Shown piece after piece: positions 63,188 to 64,000 of a stretch of 64,000 nucleotides of DNA. The stretch is from assembly GCA_002398825.1 (NCBI GenBank), contig DHBS01000051.1, positions 28,422 to 92,421 of the forward strand. The letters run 5' to 3'. The notes under the pieces are model-generated. The model was given only the letters and a program-made list of their open reading frames with translations. It was not told where the DNA came from and did no database searches. A program made the translations under genes and the position numbers. The stretch is from Syntrophomonas sp. UBA4922 (lineage in GTDB: Bacteria; Bacillota; Syntrophomonadia; Syntrophomonadales; Syntrophomonadaceae). Each line of letters begins with the position of its first letter. Within the stretch, counting starts at the first letter, position 1.

Positions 63188-63529
63188 CTATTCCGGGGAG
63201 GAAGGCGGTTGAGGGTCTTCTTGCAGCCTCGGGTCATTTTCTGACCGGGCTTTGCTAAGATTGCCGTACCGCGACCGGGCGTTTTCTGACCGCGATAAAT
63301 AACTGCCCGAGGGCGGTTGGGCTTTTTCCTGACCCTGCAATGGCTTCCTCAAGGGAAGGGATGATTTTTCCTGATCCTTAAATAAGCCGAATTCATACAA
63401 CATACTGTCAACGCCGTAAAAGACAACATCGAAGAACTCGTTTAAAAAATTTCTCCCGGTGTCGCCCCTGGCCATTCGCATGGCATAACTGCGCTGCTTG
63501 GGGTGTACATCCGCTTTGTGTTCTGGCAT
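63188..63529 (-). CDS. Hypothetical protein with disordered tail
   Basis: This 113-residue protein has a basic N-terminal part (about 1-50, including NEFFDVVFYGVDSMLYEFGLFKDQEK). A Ser/Arg/Pro/Gln-rich disordered tail follows, with repeated short units (QEK, SEN, RSR). The nucleotide sequence shows four degenerate copies of TTTTCTGACC at about 30-60 bp intervals. The ATG has GAGGTG upstream, which supports a real gene. No family is recognised. Confidence 0.55.
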   Translation of the reverse strand: MPEHKADVHPKQRSYAMRMARGDTGRNFLNEFFDVVFYGVDSMLYEFGLFKDQEKSSLPLRKPLQGQEKAQPPSGSYLSRSENARSRYGNLSKARSENDPRLQEDPQPPSSPE

Positions 63530-63613
63530 AATAACACCTCTTTTGGCTTAGTATTTGCCCGGGCGGCTCAAATATGACGGCAAGAACCGGCAATAAAGGC
63601 GGAAAAAACCGCT

Positions 63614-63642
63614 TTAACACGGTTGGCAGAAGAATGTATAAT
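63614..63642 (+). promoter_or_regulatory. Upstream promoter candidate of the tRNA cluster
   Basis: TTAACA (63614-63619) and TATAAT (63637-63642) are 17 bases apart. It lies about 150 bp before the first tRNA and could be a second start site. Confidence 0.5.
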
Positions 63643-63747
63643 AAAATATTGCCACGGCAAGCATTAATATTATCCAATAAATTACATATTCTCAGGAACA
63701 GGCGCCATGACAGTATCGCTGCTCAACGACAGAAAATGACTGGTGTG

Positions 63748-63776
63748 TTGACTAAAAAAGCAGGTGATGCTATAAT
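63748..63776 (+). promoter_or_regulatory. SigA promoter of the tRNA cluster
   Basis: TTGACT (63748-63753) and a perfect TATAAT (63771-63776) have a 17-base spacer and lie 13 bp before tRNA-Asp. This is a near-consensus stable-RNA promoter. Confidence 0.85.
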
Positions 63777-63788
63777 AAATTTCGTTGC

Positions 63789-63864
63789 GGAGCCGTGGTG
63801 TAGCGGTCAACATGCCGGCCTGTCACGCCGGAGATCGAGGGTTCAAATCCCTTCGGCTTCGCCA
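63789..63864 (+). tRNA. tRNA-Asp (GTC)
   Basis: The cloverleaf is complete: acceptor GGAGCCG/CGGCTTC, and an anticodon loop CTGTCAC closed by CCGGC/GCCGG, giving GTC. The T loop is GTTCAAATC, and CCA is encoded at 63862-63864. Confidence 0.95.
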
Positions 63865-63869
63865 TATTA

Positions 63870-63945
<76 letters not shown>

Positions 63946-63952
63946 TTAAAAT

Positions 63953-64000
63953 GCGGAAGTGGCTCAGTGGTAGAGCATCGCCTTGCCAAGGCGAGGGTCG
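63953..64000 (+). tRNA. tRNA-Gly (GCC), cut by the window end
   Basis: The 5' half is present: acceptor GCGGAAG, D arm GGCTCAGTGGTAGAGC, and anticodon loop TTGCCAA with anticodon GCC. The window ends in the variable/T-arm region. Confidence 0.9.

Overview
The window looks like chromosomal DNA of an anaerobic, spore-lineage Clostridia, most like the Syntrophomonadaceae. This rests on a three-gene [FeFe]-hydrogenase operon with a short NuoF-like subunit, an S-box (SAM) leader, spore genes (spmA, spmB, a bofC-like gene, gerW), Firmicutes gene orders (rnhB-ylqG-ylqH; yebC-bofC-ruvAB-queA-tgt-yajC; lysA-scpAB-spmAB), frequent GTG/TTG starts behind strong Shine-Dalgarno sequences, and formate-tetrahydrofolate ligase. 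The genus is inferred, not proven.

Layout. 0.2-7.4 kb: an old-yellow-enzyme/dienoyl-CoA reductase type flavoprotein, then rnhB, a FliK-like and an FlhB-like protein, a YraN-like nuclease, endonuclease IV, FolD and a corrinoid adenosyltransferase. 7.4-15.4 kb, mostly minus strand: two very small genes, comM, and a trehalose cluster (OtsA-OtsB fusion, GH65 phosphorylase, beta-phosphoglucomutase). 15.6-17.9 kb: a metallo-beta-lactamase protein, small membrane proteins and TatA. 17.9-23.0 kb: an S-box controlled operon with a short MetH, the methanogen-type homocysteine synthase (COG1900/DUF39), its NIL-ferredoxin and a UPF0280 protein. 23.1-34.9 kb: nadE, yebC, bofC-like, ruvCAB, queH, queA, tgt, yajC, an HD protein and secDF. 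34.9-44.2 kb: a CDF metal exporter behind a probable NiCo riboswitch, lysA, a DHH-CBS-tRNA nucleotidyltransferase fusion, an M50 protease, scpAB and gerW. 44.2-52.6 kb: an M24 peptidase, a replication-initiator-like/XRE protein, spmAB, fhs, folE and gapN. 52.8-56.4 kb: the hydrogenase operon. 57.2-64 kb: prepilin peptidase, thrC, archaeal-type phosphoglycerate mutase, a soluble sensor protein, a thioredoxin-reductase-like flavoprotein without NADPH motifs, and tRNA-Asp, tRNA-Phe and partial tRNA-Gly.

How the genes work together. Fhs and FolD handle one-carbon units on tetrahydrofolate; MetH uses methyl-THF and homocysteine, and the COG1900 operon makes that homocysteine; CobO and MetH share corrinoid chemistry. 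The hydrogenase disposes of electrons as H2. The trehalose genes form a synthesis and phosphorolysis loop.

The most novel-looking item is a dispersed intergenic element of about 160 bp. It occurs twice in opposite orientation (50128-50287 and 59639-59799), and its hairpins are kept, with one base-pair-preserving change. Other points for checking are a FolD without the usual catalytic lysine, a pyridine-nucleotide-independent type thioredoxin reductase, the NiCo riboswitch candidate, and a Rep-like protein with iteron-like repeats.
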